Positions 12,619 to 58,334 of a stretch of DNA of 64,000 bases are shown piece by piece. The DNA lies in assembly GCF_910592395.1 (NCBI RefSeq), contig NC_088313.1:21406437-21470436 (forward strand), given 5' to 3'. Under the pieces are notes generated by a model, which saw only the letters and a list, made by a program, of their open reading frames with translations, had not been told where the DNA came from and searched no databases. The number at the start of each line of letters is the position of its first letter. The stretch's first letter is position 1. The position numbers and the translations under genes were made by a program. The stretch comes from Lineus longissimus. Lineage: Eukaryota > Nemertea > Pilidiophora > Heteronemertea > Lineidae.

Positions 12619-13107
12619 AAGAAGGCGATATGTTACTTACTATTTGATAATGTATATGATCATGATAATTAGGAGACCCTGTGTGGGTGTTAGATCCAAC
12701 ATACTTTGATGTGATTGGAGATGGAAGTTTGCCATAGTGCCTTTAAAGGTATGATAAAGACAGCATTAGTATGCTACCTGGTGCTATTCTGATGGACCAT
12801 ATTGTCAGGAAAACTTAAGTGGCATGTCTATAGTCTTAATTCACTTTGCGACTGTCCAAGTCAAAGGCAAGTCTTGCTGAAAATTTATTGGAAGGAAATC
12901 TTGATCTTTACATGTGTTCCTGAATTTGACTGTTGACTTGATCTGTCTCATGATTTCAGAGGTGACTGACCCCTCGGCCCATGAGGTGTGAAAACGAGAA
13001 TAATGAGTGCCAGTCTTCAGAATGACGAGGTGGCAGTGCCCAGTCACATCACAATCACATCAACATTATCAGGATGATTGGTTGATTGGTCTGTAGAATA
13101 CACCCTG

Positions 13108-13182
13108 CCCTTCGGTAGCTCAGTGGTCTGAGGCGCTGACCTGATTAAGTTTTCTTTTGGCGCTGGTTCGAATCCCGACGGA
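13108..13182 (+). mobile_element. tRNA-derived SINE head (pol III A and B boxes)
   Basis: TAGCTCAGTGG at 13116-13126 fits the A box and GGTTCGAATCC at 13165-13175 the B box, 38 bases apart. CCTTCGG and CCGACGG could pair as an acceptor stem with one mismatch, but the T stem is incomplete and no good anticodon arm forms. A tRNA-derived SINE remnant fits better than a working tRNA. It lies about 0.7 kb upstream of the UBE2D-like CDS. Confidence 0.6.
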
Positions 13183-13732
13183 TCAGAGTACAAATTATTC
13201 CCGCCAAAAAAATGTCTCGCTCAGCATCCTGGTTTACATCAGTACCGATAGTGGCGCTCAGGTCACATTATCACGACTTGGATCTAAAAATAGATTTTAT
13301 GAGAAAATTATTGGTGGAGATCAGAACTTTAGGGAAATTGCGGGGAGTTGCTCATTTCTACTTCCTGAAATAATTGAAGACGCTAAAATCTGTTAAATAC
13401 ATGTGTTTATTTCATACAAGTCACCTCAATAATCAAGTGACTCTACTCGGAAGGTGTGCAGGTTTCAATTTCAATTATTACCAATGATAATGGTGAAACG
13501 AACCCACCGTAGATACTAGATTGCTGTGCACTGTACAACATACACATGCATAGGCCTTCATATTTATGAGAATACATTGTATGGCGTAGTGAGCTTCGAT
13601 ATCATCCATGTAGCCAACCTAATTGTGCCGGTAAATAAGCGTGTGGCTGGAGTCCATAGTGTGTCTCAACCAGCTGAAGGTGGTAGTGGAGCCAGTTGAT
13701 TGAACTGTCTGCGGTGCGTGTCATGCACCTAA

Positions 13733-14299
<567 letters not shown>

Positions 14300-15308
14300 T
14301 TAATGAACGGTTTCCAGTCGAGTTGCGTTTGGCCTTTTACCTGTGTTCATGACGTTCTTGTAATCTCTGTCTATCTTGGGTAGCAGTCTGACGGCATTCT
14401 TCTTGAAGGATGCCTGTTTCTGACAACAGACCTTGAACTATTATCTCATGTTGCGTTGTCTGTATGTCAAGCTGAATCTTATCTGTAATGCTTAACGACA
14501 GGAAACTTCAGGAATTACAGGAGGTAGCATTTTGTAAGACTAACACTAACAGCTCAACTTGCAGTTAGCGGACAATCATGAGCTATGATTAATGACCAGA
14601 TAAAATGAAGTTGTGAATTTAGCTCTTTTGCATGAACAAAATGTAGGCTTGCAACAGTAGCAGATCTGGCAGACAGTAATCTTCTGTCAGTGTTCTTCTC
14701 TATTGTACATAATGCTAGGTAAATTATACACATGTAATCTTTAATGGCTGTGCCTGCACTTTACATGTTACTATTTCTTGCACTCACAGTGTGAAAACGT
14801 TCAAAATGTGTATGTTTTTGGTCGTACCAATGCCTGTATGTTTCTTTTTAGGTGCCAAATCTTCATCTTTGTGGTTCCAAATGGCATTTCTGATTTCACC
14901 CAAATATCATGAATTAGACTCAAGTTATTCAAGCTGTTAATTACTCTGCTGTATCATGACCTCGAGTTGTTTTTGGAAAAGGGTCTTTCCAAAATGGCCT
15001 CACGAGTATTGTCACCTGGCCTAGCTTTTTTGGTTAGGACACAATCATGTAAACCACGTATCTGCTAGTTTGCTTCGCTGCCAGTAGGAGGTGTCGTGTG
15101 CCCATGGCATCTTGATGCATGTTATTAAGTTGTACTGTTCTGTTTGACAGAGTTCATCAAGTCATGAGTGAATGATTAACTCGCATGTGGAGTCGTTGAG
15201 AATACATGTCAGCATTGTGGCCAACATCTCTGGTGGTGACTGCTGGTAGCGTTTCATTGCATGCGAACAAAGCTATTACTAATCATGATATTCACCTCTG
15301 GATTGTCG

Positions 15309-15314
15309 AATAAA
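15309..15314 (+). other. Poly(A) signal for the UBE2D-like gene
   Basis: AATAAA about 1.0 kb downstream of the UBE2D stop codon, followed by AT-rich and then GT-rich sequence. It is the first canonical hexamer seen on this strand after the stop, giving a 3' UTR of about 1 kb (14300-15340). Confidence 0.55.
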
Positions 15315-15690
15315 AATTGATTTCATAATAAGCATATTGTGAGACTTGTTCTTTAAAAGGTTTGTCCTCTTGCCTTCTATGGACATGATGAAGCTGAGAT
15401 AGTGATGATTGTAAGTGTTACAGCGTAAGACATCTACAAGACAGCGACTGTTCAGTGGTGTCGTATTGATGATAGAGTCTGTTGTCTGGTTGTGACCCCG
15501 TTCTACTTATAATAGCCTCGTATTGACGACGGCGAGGCACCAAGTGGGTGTGTTGGCCTCGTGACTTGGTCTTTGGTAGATTCCATCACAAGCTCCTCAC
15601 ATTTCCCCCAACTGGTTGGGTCTCACTTGCCCTGGCAAAGTCACAAGTTAAAAGAGGCTTGGTATTACATGACACTTGTAGGACAACGAA

Positions 15691-15802
15691 ATATAGGTTC
15701 AAGTGTCTGCTGAATGTCTCCTCTTAACAGCCACACAGATAAAGACATATAGGTTCAAGTGTCTGCTGAATGTCTCCTCTTAACAGCCACACAGATAAAG
15801 AC
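15691..15802. repeat. 56-bp perfect tandem duplication
   Basis: ATATAGGTTCAAGTGTCTGC through ACAGATAAAGACA occurs twice in tandem, between the convergent UBE2D and STK32 3' ends. Confidence 0.85.
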
Positions 15803-15835
15803 AACAAAAGCCTTCTTTCATTTACATAAATACCA

Positions 15836-15841
15836 TTTATT
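15836..15841 (-). other. Candidate poly(A) signal for STK32 (convergent side)
   Basis: AATAAA on the minus strand, 3 kb downstream of the STK32 stop. Another minus-strand AATAAA lies near 16466-16471. Either would place the 26-bp and 28-bp minisatellites at 17.9-18.8 kb inside a long 3' UTR. Only the hexamers support this, so the true transcript end is open. Confidence 0.3.
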
Positions 15842-17029
15842 ATCACTCATATTAAAATGCATTACCACCTGGCAGTAATGTTACAAGTCAAAAAATAGTC
15901 GACATCATCTAGGCTAACAACGAAAAACAGTGCCTCAAACGCTGGCATATTTTATATGAATATGACATTCGACCAGAATCAAACTGATGACATGATGGGT
16001 TAAAAGATTATAACAATCTAAAAGCAGAAATAATCCCAATTCTTGATGAATCATCAAAACTGCCTCGAAACCTATGCCTCTTGTCTAGCCGTCCAGCCGC
16101 AACAAGCTTGTCTAAAGTTTGATCCTATACACTCAGTTTGAGGCAGCTTTGAATGAAGGTCAAGTCAATAACAACATATGTAATATTTCTACACAGTTAT
16201 TTAGCAAAGCCTGCTTGGTGCCATCAGTTACACCCAAGCAGGTGACCACTGCTGTCACTTGTGCAGCGATGGCTTGGTCATGTTTGGTGAACGGTTGAAC
16301 CAGTGCACCATCTATGTGCTGGCTACTGAACTACACAATGCTGACCCTGTGGTCACAAGTGACAGGTCAATCGCAAAACACAGCCAAAATCTCAGCTGTC
16401 GCTTACTCAGGCTCTATAATGAACTCACAGTTCGTCTTGTTACTTGTCATCTATATTCTTTAAATTTTATTTACAAAACACAGTTTCACAATATCACGGT
16501 TTTATTATTATCTTGGAATACATACACGCCAATCACAGTACCCAGTACTGAAAGAAAATAGTTGCTTATGGTGGCAATATTGCAGTCCACTTGCAGCCTG
16601 ACATGATGTCATACTCTGGTACTTATAAAGCCTCCACTTTGAACTGAGGTCAGGAAATAGAGAAAAGTGCCTTGGTCAAGAACACAGGTGTGACCCAGCA
16701 CAGCTCAAAGTGACGACCTGCAGCTCTGTTGGGGGTGATGTGAGCCTGGTCACAGCCCTGGCATCATCCATCAATGCCATGTTGAGGTTGCCATCATCAG
16801 GCCTGCATTGGTACACTGCAGAGAAATGACAAGATGACATTTAGCTCTATATTCTACCACTGGGTGGCAGCAGTAACTAACAGATAAATATACACTCTTG
16901 ATAGAACTAAAAGCGACTGTAGCAAACATCAACACCAGCTAAAAGTATCGCAATAAGAGTGGATGACTGAAGCCTGGTAACAGGAGAAGGTGTTAGAGGA
17001 CCTGGCCACCATACCAGCAGTAACCCCAA

Positions 17030-17135
17030 CACAGGCCCCACCCCTCTGATACAATACTGTCCCCACCCCTCTGATACAACACAGGCCCCACCCCTCTGAT
17101 ACAACACAGGCCCCACCCCTCTGATACAATACTGA
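17030..17135. repeat. ~26-bp tandem repeat, four copies
   Basis: Units of CCCCACCCCTCTGATACAA with CACAGG or TACTGT linkers, four copies. C-rich on the plus strand. Confidence 0.75.
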
Positions 17136-17463
17136 CTATCGACTATTGACTGATCCTGGCTTATTCCAGCCAGGATCGGGGTTTTGAACACACCCTTCAG
17201 TTGTATGTGTGCAGAATGTCTTTACACATACAAACCACACAGACGTTTGGAGGAAGAATACTTGATATGTTCAATTCATTTTCTCCCGAGCCAAGACTGA
17301 GGAGTTAGAAGACAACATGACAATACTGGGGGATTCAGAAGAACCCAAGATATCACATAAATGGCGAGATGGCAGCTTAAAGCTGGAATATCATCATATA
17401 TACAGGAGTGACTGGTACCGGGATCTCAACTAGTGATAAACAAAGAAATGCACTGAAATAAAG

Positions 17464-17520
17464 CTGTATAAGACTAGGACACTATGACAAGCTGTATAAG
17501 ACTAGGACACTATGACAAGC
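17464..17520. repeat. 28-bp tandem duplication
   Basis: AAGCTGTATAAGACTAGGAC followed by ACTATGAC is present twice without change. Confidence 0.8.
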
Positions 17521-17879
17521 TGCAGTCATTAAACGTACAGATAGAAATCTACCTCTACAAATAGACTATGTACAAGGTTTACAAAAATACTTGGTATACC
17601 ATTGATAATGTTGTGACAGTCTTTGCTGTGTGTGAGAATGTGGGCTGTTGCTTACTGGTCACTTGGTTTACTCTAAAACTTGTCAACAGTATGTTCGAGT
17701 TCAACACTGCCTTAACAGAGGGCAAGTTGGAGGTTTCACTGACTGGAGTCCTTCCACAGACACACTCCTGGTCTGAAGTACAGAGTTTCTGATTTGTATG
17801 GAATCAAGGCCAAACTTTACCAAGATCTCGGATTTGTTGCCACGCCAAGTTATTCTGCCAGGATAAAACCATCATTCGC

Positions 17880-18103
17880 CAGTGTGTACCGTGAGCTCTA
17901 TGTAAACCAGTGTGTACCGTGAGCTCTATGTAAACCAGTGTGTACCGTGAGCTCTATGTAAACCAGTGTGTACTGTGAGCTCTATGTAAAACAGTGTGTA
18001 CTGTGAGCTCTATGTAAAACAGTGTGTACTGTGAGCTCTATGTAAACCAGTGGGTACCGTGAGCTCTATGTAAACCAGTGCGTACCGTGAGCTCTATGTA
18101 AAC
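17880..18103. repeat. 28-bp minisatellite, eight copies
   Basis: Unit CAGTGTGTACCGTGAGCTCT plus ATGTAAAC, eight copies at exact 28-bp spacing with scattered C/T changes. Each contains the palindrome GAGCTC. Confidence 0.9.
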
Positions 18104-18242
18104 CAGAGCCAACAAGTTAGGCACAAGTGCTCCAGATATTGGTGCTCTCCCCACTGGCCATTTCACCCCTCTTTGTCTGTAAGGCACAAGGACTGACTGA
18201 GTCGCAGACAACTAGACCCACAGGCTGGTATGGGCCAAGCTG

Positions 18243-18812
18243 CTGGCAGATATGTCTTTAAAGACCTGCTGGCAGATATGCCTGCTAAGACCTGCAGGTA
18301 GATATGCCTGCTAAGACCTGCAGGTGGATATGCCTGCTAATACCTGCAGGTAGATATGCCTGCTAAGACCTGCTGGCAGATATGCCTGCAAAGACCTGCA
18401 GGTAGATATGCCTGCTAAGACCTGCAGGTAGATATGCCTGCTAAGACCTGCAGGTAGATATGCCTGCTAAGACCTGCAGGTAGATATGCCTGCTAAGACC
18501 TGCAGGTAGGTATGCCTGCAAAGACCTGCTGGCTGATATGCCTGCTAAGACCTGCAGGTAGGTATGCCTGCAAAGACCTGCAGGTAGATATGCCTGCTAA
18601 GACCTGCAGGTAGATATGCCTGCTAAGACCTGCAGGTAGGTATGCCTGCAAAGACCTGCTGGCTGATATGCCTGCTAAGACCTGCAGGTATGCCTGCAAA
18701 GACCTGCAGGTAGATATGCCTGCTAATACCTGCAGGTAGATATGCCTGCTAAGACCTGCAGGTAGATATGCCTGCTAATACCTGCAGGTAGATATGCCTG
18801 CTAAGACCTGCA
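18243..18812. repeat. 26-bp minisatellite, ~22 copies, next to the STK32 stop
   Basis: Unit GACCTGCAGGTAGATATGCC plus TGCTAA, with CCTGCAGG (8-bp palindrome) in most copies and a CTGCTGGCAGATATG variant in some. The last unit ends about 33 bases downstream of the STK32 stop codon, so the array probably lies in the 3' UTR. Confidence 0.9.
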
Positions 18813-18844
18813 ATCTTATGTACATCTTAATGTATATACAGCAT

Positions 18845-51384
<32,540 letters not shown>

Positions 51385-53744
51385 CGTGCAACCTATCTTG
51401 GCAACTATGGGTAACCGCACGCGCCCGAAATGGGGCTCACTGCGGAAATACGGCACCAAAATTAGAAATTCAAAGGTCTATCTATAATAGAATATCTCAA
51501 GGTGTCCAACCATCTAATTTTTTTATCCAGTCGATCTGTTATTTTCGGAGAATATCACACTTTTGATGCCACGTTTTGAGCAACCTGCATCCTCATCCTC
51601 CATGTTGACTTCAGTAGTGTCTGCAGTTGATAATAGGTGGATCCATCGATAAACCCGGAAATGCTAATTAGGTAAACAATGCCACGTGCTTATCATGGAA
51701 ATCCAGCAGGGCGTGTCCTCAGTCAGGTTGTGACAGTTCATCTCATGATCATTCGGTTTGTGAGTTGCTTCGTTTTATCACAATATACCAGTTGTGATTG
51801 AATACTCTTGTCACAGCTGGTTGTGACTCTGTTGGAATAGTATCACCGGTAGCCTAAGTGACTGTCCTCTTCATTTGGTTAAAAATTGACAGACAAAAGT
51901 ATCGGGTTCACCCCTAGAAGAAAGAATGGCGACACAATAGACACATAGAAAGATCAGGCCCTTCTGCTTTTATTTAACAGTGAAATGTGAAGGGCCACCT
52001 GAACCAGTGCAGATATAGACATAACGAAGAAAGACCATTTCACGGAAGAAATATTTCTCTGAGCTAGTCTAGATAAATGTATATTTCTAGAGGAGAAAGA
52101 CCATTCAAGTTATGAAACATTTCTCTCATCTTGACCCTTAATGTATTGACATTCCTAAGCTTCCAGACAACGCGCGTCAACATGGGCGGAGGCATCCTAG
52201 GAAAAACGAACATTAACCCCTGCCGTGATTTCCTCAGGATTGGGCGGGCGGTGGCTGCAGAGGAGGCACTATCGCAGGAAGTTCAGTACGATTTCTCTCT
52301 GAACTAGTTCAGATATATTCATACAAGAAAAAGACCACCGCCAGCCTCACCAGCCATCATTTGAAATTTGGGTAATGAGAGCGAAGTGACTTGGCCAAAG
52401 TTACACAAAAGCACAGTTTTCTGGTTGAACCGCGGGAAATTTTCCTGGAAACTATTTTGAGATGCTCTATTTTTAGATCATTTTGGCAAAAATATCGCGC
52501 ACCTCGTCCCATGTTGCTTGTTCACATTATCATGGACGGGAATTACATGTGGAAGTGGTATCCTGTTCCCAGGAGACCGAGGATGAAAATTCGTCTGCAA
52601 AATCGTGTCCTCCTGAAATTTTCATTTTTCATGCGGAAAAAGTTTGGGAGGTGATTTAAAACTATCTGAAGGTGTTTTTTCATTATGACAGGGATACAGT
52701 GTGATCTATTTTATAATGAATTTCTGAAAGATTTGGGGAAATCTGAGGGTTTTTGAGTCATGTCGGACATGAGAGTCATGGCAAAGATGCATGGGGGAGA
52801 TTATTACTTGGAGATATGTTGAAAGTTGCAAATAATGTCGTCCTAACTCGAAAATATGTGCAGACTGTCCCATATCAGAGGCATTTCCTTTCTATTGTAT
52901 TGAGTATTTCATCGATGAGGTTCTTTGGCAATGAAAACCAACGATAGGGGCCAAATGTAGTTGCGGCGTCGATTCCATGAAATGCGTGTATGCGAATACA
53001 CTGTTTCTTTGCTTTGCATTGCATTACATTCGGAGGCCACGTAGGGTTGAGGTTGAAACACATCGAAGAGTCCATTGCCGATTCTTCAAAGGGACAGAGC
53101 ATTTGAGAGGGAGTGGTCTAATGTTACAGTGCCTCTGGAATATAGAAATGCTGTTGTTCTACACAGAAATGAAATATAACTTCTTCCAAACATATATCAG
53201 AAAAGATCTCCAAGGATTTAGTCCAAAGAAAACAATCCAACATTCAAAGTCGCCTCCTTGACCACCTCTGCAAATGGGCCATTTCCAACCCTTTCGGGAC
53301 CCTCGCAGGACCGCAAGACAGGGATGATGGTCATCAGGTAAAAACAATCCTTAATCATCTGCCTTTCCTGTTGACAAATGTTCCTAATTATGGTTTAAAT
53401 CCAAGAACCAATGTTTTATCTTGCCATTGATACAGTTTTAGAAGTATCAGATATTGTTTTCTCTTTAATTTCTGTTGACAAACACAGCAGTCGTTGAAGC
53501 CGCATGATGTCTATGCCAGCACAGTGGCAGCGGGAATGGGCCAGACAATTTTCATACCCCCTCTTCCCACAAATAGTTTCATTACTCTTGATAAAATGAA
53601 ATCCTTTCACATCAGGTCCTTCTAGGCTTTCTTAACAGAGAATAAATGCTGAAGAAAACAGCTGGAAGTAGTGCAAAAATGAAAGTGTCTTGTTGATGGT
53701 TGTGCCTTTGTCTTTATCTGAATTGATATGCTTCTTTCACTTTT

Positions 53745-54013
53745 TAGGCTCATCAGATGATTACTCGCACTCTTCTCACACAAGCAAGGGTTATGTCTGC
53801 AAAACGAAGGATGGCTTTGTGATTTGCAAGAAGGATGTGACTTTGTCTTCCGTCCTCGATATGTTGTCTTCACTGTCTTTGTTGTCCAATCAGACCCAGG
53901 AGGAACATTATGAACCTTTTGTGTACCTGGATTATCTATGGATGCCCTTCTCACTGTCTCTCTCTCCAACAACTCTTCGTACTCTGTCACGTACCTTACA
54001 TGTCCCCAATTAG
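53745..54013 (+). CDS. Candidate terminal exon, unknown product
   Basis: After a pyrimidine-rich acceptor (CTTCTTTCACTTTTAG) an open frame of about 88 codons runs to a TAG at 54011-54013. It is Ser-rich (SSDDYSHSSHTSKGYVCKTK). The opposite strand is also open for 131 codons, which weakens the case for either. It lies 80 bases before the candidate exon at 54094, in a different frame. Not recognised. Confidence 0.15.
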
Positions 54014-54093
54014 CCACTCCTTAAGAAACCTGAAGTATGATCTATGAAAGTCTCATGAACACTTCGACATAAACTGTCCACACATCCAGGAAA

Positions 54094-55022
54094 ATGAGGA
54101 CTGCTCTCATCTTGGATGGAAATGGAACGCTCTTATCTGGACCCTCCTTGCCCAGCTTCTTTGAAAAGGATAAGAGGTAAGTGAGGTTGTCATGTAAAGA
54201 CATATCATATTTGTCCCTTAGAAGTGGAGGCCTGGCAGTGTCCCCCGACAACCCCCATGATGATAAGAGTTCAAAATCCTGTCTTATCGATCTCTGGAGG
54301 AGACCGTCCTACAGTTGAGTTGGGGCCAGGTTTGCTTCTAAGTCCAAATATATTTTCACTTTTCTTTTCTGCTCAAAATGAACCAACATCATCAGTCCCA
54401 AAACTTTTTTGACTTTGAACATTTTTCAAAATTTTGGACTGACTGAAAGTTGAAAAAATTTCCGAGTCTAAATTTTTTTTTCACTGTTTTTTTTTTCTGC
54501 TCAAAATGAACCAACATCATCAGTCCCAAAACTTTTTTGACTTTGAAAATTTTTCAAAATTTTGAACTGACTGAAAGTTGAAAAAATTTCGGAGTCCAAA
54601 TTTTTTTTCACTGGTTTTTTTTTTCTGCCAAAAATGAACCAACATCATCAGTCCCAAAACTTTTTTGACTTTGAAAATTTTTCAAAATTTTGGACTGACT
54701 GAAAGTTGAAAAAATTTCCGAGTCCAAATTTTGGAATTATGGTCCTGTCAAGTCCCTGCCCATCAGCTCTGAAGTCAGCTGTCTCTTTAAAGGATTGTCC
54801 TCAGGATGTGACAGAATCAGCCTTGGAGGAGACTGTCCTCATATCAGCTCAAGGCAGCTGTCTCTTCGAAGGACAGTCTCTTTCTTCCACATTTTAACTA
54901 TACATGTATATCTTCTTGTTATTTTCAGGCCGAGTATGGGCTACATATTGGAAACGTTGGTTGGTGAGGTGAATACTCATGGCCGGCTTGGAGTATTGGT
55001 TTTCTTTACAACTGGTTCATAG
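54094..55022 (+). CDS. Candidate two-exon short gene, unknown product
   Basis: Exon 54094-54176 starts MRTALILDGNGTLL and ends at AAGAG|GTAAGTG. Exon 54929-55022 follows ATTTTCAG and continues in matching phase (R|PSMGYILETLVGEV) to a TAG. The spliced product is 58 residues. The intervening 750 bases contain three copies of an AT-rich dispersed repeat. Good splice signals and matching phase are the only support; no family is recognised. Confidence 0.25.
54340..54728. repeat. 128-bp tandem block of an AT-rich dispersed repeat, three copies
   Basis: GCTCAAAATGAACCAACATC, ATCAGTCCCAAAACTTTTTT and GACTTTGAAAATTTTTCAAA recur at 54371, 54499 and 54627. Related single copies occur at 26130-26255 and 49380-49590 (same strand) and 30050-30110 and 34985-35100 (opposite strand). 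It is probably a nonautonomous mobile repeat. Confidence 0.75.
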
Positions 55023-56570
55023 TGTACGAGTAGGTAAAAGGCCACCTGATATACCAAGCTTCTTCTTCTGAGCGTTCATCAAAACAGTTCAGTTTTTGAA
55101 TATTTAATGTATTTTGCATTGCAATGGAGTATGTTATCTAAAAGCTGAAATGTTGGCTGCTTGCTGAGAAACACAAAGTAATCAATAGTTGACTGATATG
55201 TGGAGGTGATGCACCATTTGAGGGAATGAGTAACCTCGCCCTAGCTGTGCATGTTTGAACAAATCGCTCTCAAATCGAAATCAAAACTAGTTTTTTATGT
55301 GGCCGATGATGCAGAGCCCGCTGAACGCTACTGTAGCTGCTATACATGAACGGGTTCTATTGCGTCATCTACACGCCAGTTGTACGGATTTCTAAAAATA
55401 TATTTCAAAGTCGGCCGAGAAGAGATCGAGCAAAATCCTCACCGAAGACTAAATGGAGTTGATCAAGGTAGAGTGAAAGATGTGTTTTGTTGGGACTTTT
55501 CATCATTGCCTTCAAAATTATATGTTCTACTCTCCAAGTTTCAGAGGATGAAATGTCCCTTTTGATGTAAATAGCGCATGGTAAAAGGGGTACTGAAAGT
55601 CAACAGTTTATAAAGAATTTGTTGAAGACGGACTTAATGGGCATTTTAGAGCTTGAAGACCAATAAAATAGTTCATGGCAGTTGCTTGCCTTATTCAAAA
55701 ACTTGAGATTTAGAACAGATTTTCATTACCCTGACTGTCAAACATGCCAAAGTGGGCATGTTTAACGATACTTGTATGATAACCCATCCCTACACCTAGG
55801 CTTACTTTGAAGGGAGAGCATCAGTTTACCTGCACCTTGCTCTGTATTTGTTGCTGTCTTGGGTTAAAATGATTTGTTTTGTGTGTTTCATGTATTGTGT
55901 TGCTCTTTACCTTGTATCATATCATATTACCTTGCATAGCACACCATCAGAAAGGGGTGCGGACAATGTCTTTTTCTGATTTTGCATGTTTCATGTTGTA
56001 TGAATGCATATTATTGCTCTTGGCTTCTCATCATTATGGGAGATGCTCTCCCCTTCACCACACCCATTCCGCGCGCTGGGCTGTGGAGACTGATTACAAG
56101 ATGGGGGGTAGGCCTATTTTTTTCATCCCCTGCACCTGCACAGCACATTTTCCAAGGCTGAATGAAGTCATGATATGAAAAACTGAAGATAAACCTCCCT
56201 TGTTCTGGGTTGGGTGGGATATTTTGTTCAGCTTTGGACTTCTTGTATGCTGCTGAATGGAAGTTCCCAAAGACAAAGCCCAAGAAACCCTTGTAGTGAA
56301 TAGGGTCATCAGTGACTTGTTGAGATCATGCTCATCAATTTCTCATGACTCCCACCAAAAGTCTGGGAAATTTAGGGATTGACATTGGCGTTTTAGCCAA
56401 TCAGAATATCTTTATCTGGTCTGATGTAGGAGTGCCAGCTGGTATCCATCCATAAATCCTTGAAAACTTTTGATATTACATTGATCTTGTTGGGAACTTC
56501 TAGCAACTCCATGAGTGTTTCACATGGCACTGGTTCCTTGAACATCAACTGCAGACCGTGAAGGCCCAAG

Positions 56571-56594
56571 GAAGGACGGACGGACGGACGGACA
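56571..56594. repeat. GGAC tetranucleotide microsatellite
   Basis: About five consecutive GGAC units. Confidence 0.85.
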
Positions 56595-57439
56595 GAAGGA
56601 TGAACCAACAAGAACTGCCACATATTCTGGTCTGGTTCATCAGCCAGTGTCATGTGAGAAGCAGAATCCAGTCCTGAGATGTCAGTTTGTTGAATTGACA
56701 TGACAGAGTTGGGTTTTGCTTCGAATGTTTTTCAGGTATGGGGTCGACACCAATGAAGTCACAGTCAGGATGGGAGGTTAGTGGTATTTTGTCATGAATG
56801 TTATGATTGTTGCACATTAATAACTTATAAATAATGTTTCTTTCAGGTTCCCAAATGCAGTACTAATCAAATCTTTGGATAGCGTTTCAGCTTCAGTGCT
56901 TGGGATGGGATGGTGGGAGGGTGGTTGATTCAGGGGACAGAGGTTTCTCTGCCGCTTTGAGGAGAGATATGATTGTGAAGAAACAGAATGAGAACTGTGA
57001 GGGATTAGATAGTCTCTAGGCTCTAATGACCTAGGTACACCCTTTCTGTCAGTCTTCATTTGCTAACCACCGCATTTGTACCTGCAAATGAAGCACCTGT
57101 AATGGGGGGGGGGGGGGGGGGTGGATGGCGAGCACCACTGATATGTCAATGTAACCCTGATTTTCCTCTTCTATTACTACTGCTGTGCTCAATACTTCTG
57201 GATCCAACTAGATCACAACATAAACAAAGATTACAAGTTTTGACAAACAGAAGATGTTACAGGGTTACGACAGTCAGTGAAACAATCTTAATCTGAATCG
57301 TACCTAAAAAGTTTCTGTCAAAATATTACTTGGTGAATCATGACAAATATTGTGCCATGACACATTTCTGTTTCGTCCTGTTAGATTCAGATTAAATTTG
57401 CACCTTTTTTTAGGGGGAGGGGGGCATAGACAGATACTG

Positions 57440-58215
57440 ATAAAGTTCAAAAGTGGTCCCTTGGATTCGACCATCACTTGCTTTGGGAGGTAGTAACAAT
57501 GATGAACGACTCCTCGGGACTACTTCTCCAACCACTTTACGGGTGCTACCGTACAGATTGCTGCTCAAATTCGACCAACGCCATTGAGGTCATGTTGTTT
57601 AAGCGCAGAAGATTTGACATCGCTAAAGACAGCTGGTTTTGCCGTCTCTGGTGTAACAGAGTTTGAACTATTTTAGAATATGCGTGCAAACATCTATTTT
57701 TCGGCGCTTTTTAATTTCTTTTCGTCTGGAAAGGTTCTGGAGCCAGCAACCAATATTACAGTAGGTCAAGGTACGGTAAGGTAAGTCAAGGTTTATATGT
57801 ATGGTAAGTCGAGGTTTATAAGTATGGTAAGTCAAGGTTTATTTGTATGGTAAGTCGAGGTTTATATGTATGGTAAGTCAAGGTTTATAAGTATGGTAAG
57901 TCAAGGTTTATAAGTACGGTAAGTTCGAAAGTGGTTCCTTGGACTTGAGCATCATTTGCTTGGGGAGGTCGTACCACTTTACGGGTATGTGCTACTGTAT
58001 AGATTGCTGCTCGACCAACATCATTGAGGTTATGTAGTAAACCAGCAGAATTACTACTGACAGTTTTAAATTGGCAAAAGAGAGCTGTTTTGCTGTCTTT
58101 GGTTTAACTGTTTGAAGGATTTTAGAATACGCACACGGACATCCACTTTTCGGCGCTTTTCAATTTTCTTTTCGTCTGGAGAGGTTCTGGAGAGAGCAAC
58201 CAATATTACGGTAGG
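57440..58215. repeat. Diverged ~300-bp duplication flanking a 23-bp array
   Basis: 57440-57770 and 57925-58215 share CACTTTACGGGT, AGATTGCTGCTC, TTTTCGGCGCTTTT, TCGTCTGGA and AGCAACCAATATTAC in the same order at about 75-80% similarity. Between them, 57771-57925 holds about seven units of GGTAAGTCAAGGTTTATAAG TAT. Confidence 0.75.
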
Positions 58216-58334
58216 TATCTATGTACGTTAAGTCCAGGTAGGTCAAGGTATTTATGTATGGTAAGTCCAGGTACCTCTGTTTAGGCAAACATGCTCTCGG
58301 CCACTGGATGTCGCTTCGTCTCGCACATAATTTT

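Noticed and set aside
13108-13182. Functional tRNA gene
   Set aside because: Incomplete T stem, D-stem mismatch and no valid anticodon arm; a SINE head fits better.
53622-54017. 131-codon minus-strand frame
   Set aside because: No ATG-supported family match, no flanking exon of STK32, and the opposite strand has better splice context; left unannotated.
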